Below, piece by piece: positions 13,602-14,345 of a stretch of DNA of 14,345 bases (position 1 is its first letter; every line of letters begins with the position of its first letter). The stretch spans positions 1 to 14,345 of the forward strand of contig DDXM01000002.1 in the NCBI GenBank assembly GCA_002347485.1, given 5' to 3'. The notes beneath the pieces are model-generated. The model did no database searches and was not told the origin of the DNA. It saw only the letters and a list, made by a program, of their open reading frames with translations. The translations under genes and the position numbers were made by a program. Source of the DNA: Anaerolineaceae bacterium UBA2260. GTDB lineage: Bacteria; Chloroflexota; Anaerolineae; Anaerolineales; Anaerolineaceae.

Positions 13602-14014
13602 TGCCCTACGGACGGCAACAGATGTGAAGATTGAAGCGTTCCTTTGGTATGGATGGTGGTGAATTAATTTCTATTATGCGCTTGCAGTTGACTACCTTCT
13701 ATCCCAATCTGTAAGAACTTTTTTTGAAAAAGCCGGGTATTTTTCCATAAAAATATCAAAGAGATCGATGGAAGTCGCAGGGTGGGTTGAAAACCCCCCG
13801 TCACTGAAAGCAACCAGCGATCGCTTCGTCCTCGCGGAGGGCAATACGCGCTGATCTGGCAAAACAGTACTTGAGTTCGGTTTCATTTGTGTCTTCCACA
13901 CGCAAATTGCAATTCTCTTATTGACTTAAGTTAACTAAACCTGATGCAGGTTCTATCTTGACTATTAAAACAAAACCTACCTTACTAAGACAATAAATGA
14001 CCCGATATTCGATC

Positions 14015-14345
14015 TCATAGAAATTCCTCATCTATTGATAGAACTGTTCGATCTGGGGTCAGCCAAAAATCCCTGTACGCTCCGGCTTGTTGGATGGTAC
14101 TTCCATCGGGTGAAATGTATTCCCCTATACATACAACTCGCAGTAAGATGTTTTCTTCTTCGATAGTCACATCAGGAACAATTACTGTAGTGTCTTTTGA
14201 AGGCAAACCACTATTTTTCGGGTAGATGATAACTTCCACGCTATAACCGTAATCCATTAAGTTGCTAATCGGAACCCATTGCTTATTTTTATACTCGAAA
14301 ATGAATATGTCGTTTTGTTTATTGTTGGTGTAACATATTTTCTGT
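14015..14345 (-). CDS. C-terminal part of an unknown protein (runs off right edge)
   Basis: The minus-strand frame ending with the stop at 14015-14017 stays open to the right edge, giving at least 109 residues. An internal ATG at 14255-14257 would give an 80-residue protein, but it has no good Shine-Dalgarno and the frame upstream is also protein-like (IFIFEYKNKQWVPISNL), so the gene probably starts outside the window. The visible part looks like beta-rich, extracellular-type sequence (VEVIIYPKNSGLPSKDTTVIVPDV, ENILLRVVCIGEYISPDGS, RDFWLTPDRTVLSIDEEFL) with no membrane segment. I recognise no family. It is more AT-rich than the genes to its left, which may point to recent acquisition, though the sample is short. 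Confidence 0.55.
   Translation of the reverse strand, partial: QKICYTNNKQNDIFIFEYKNKQWVPISNLMDYGYSVEVIIYPKNSGLPSKDTTVIVPDVTIEEENILLRVVCIGEYISPDGSTIQQAGAYRDFWLTPDRTVLSIDEEFL

Larger units (their letters stand above)
13253..14014. other. Gene-poor AT-rich region with hairpins and repeat-like debris
   Basis: Roughly 760 bp with no convincing gene. It contains CCACAGATACACAGATGA (~13290-13308) and CCACGAATTGCGCGAA (~13325-13341), which resemble two short motif families often scattered between genes in environmental genomes. Inverted repeats are GATTCGT/ACGAATC (13440-13461) and GGCTCA/TGAGCC (13585-13601), the latter running into TGCCCTACGGACGGCA. A GC-rich block at 13790-13860 holds CCTCGCGGAGG between CAGCG and CGCTG arms. 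Short open frames here show no family resemblance. The repeat assignment is from memory and needs a genome-wide count. Confidence 0.5.

Noticed and set aside
13692..13901. 69-residue minus-strand open frame in the right-hand gap
   Set aside because: No family resemblance, no good ribosome-binding site, and composition like the surrounding repeat debris.

Overview
The window looks like chromosomal DNA from a GC-rich bacterium, most likely a Chloroflexota member of the Anaerolineae type. That placement is an impression from protein style and gene mix (two-repeat Clp ATPase, cysteine-free ArsR-DUF2087 regulator beside a DinB-like protein, PepF, DUF5979-like surface protein); no rRNA or other marker confirms it. 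Coding regions are GC-rich, while the gaps at about 0.66-1.03, 10.0-10.2 and 13.3-14.3 kb are clearly AT-rich.

Layout, left to right. (1) Minus strand: the 5' end of a clpC-type ATPase gene running off the left edge, a gap of about 370 bp, then a two-gene unit of a hotdog thioesterase followed by an M42 metallo-aminopeptidase. (2) Divergent plus-strand unit: an Rrf2-family regulator with three Fe-S-type cysteines and an unknown 86-residue protein, closed by a good intrinsic terminator. (3) A plus-strand run that starts 17 nt after that terminator: two paralogous MFS transporters overlapping by 4 nt, imidazolonepropionase (hutI), an HD-domain phosphohydrolase and an inositol-monophosphatase-family enzyme. 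The last two overlap by 1 nt. (4) Minus strand: a decayed, truncated surface-protein gene with DUF5979-like and carboxypeptidase-regulatory-like domains, broken by one frameshift and one in-frame stop, yet preceded by a 35-bp tandem repeat that carries consecutive minus-strand promoters. (5) Plus strand: oligoendopeptidase F with a TACTGT half-site cluster upstream and a strong terminator downstream. (6) Plus strand: an ArsR-DUF2087 regulator with a near-textbook promoter and palindromic operator, then a DinB-like protein. (7) A gene-poor AT-rich tail of about 760 bp with hairpins and repeat-like debris, then the 3' end of an unknown minus-strand gene running off the right edge.

Most of the genes are housekeeping or catabolic: proteolysis (Clp, M42, PepF), histidine breakdown (HutI), phosphate-ester hydrolysis and small-molecule export. 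No CRISPR array, transposase, phage module, rRNA or tRNA gene was seen. The parts least explained by standard annotation are the promoter repeat with the broken surface gene, the paralogous MFS pair behind a terminator, and the debris-rich right end.
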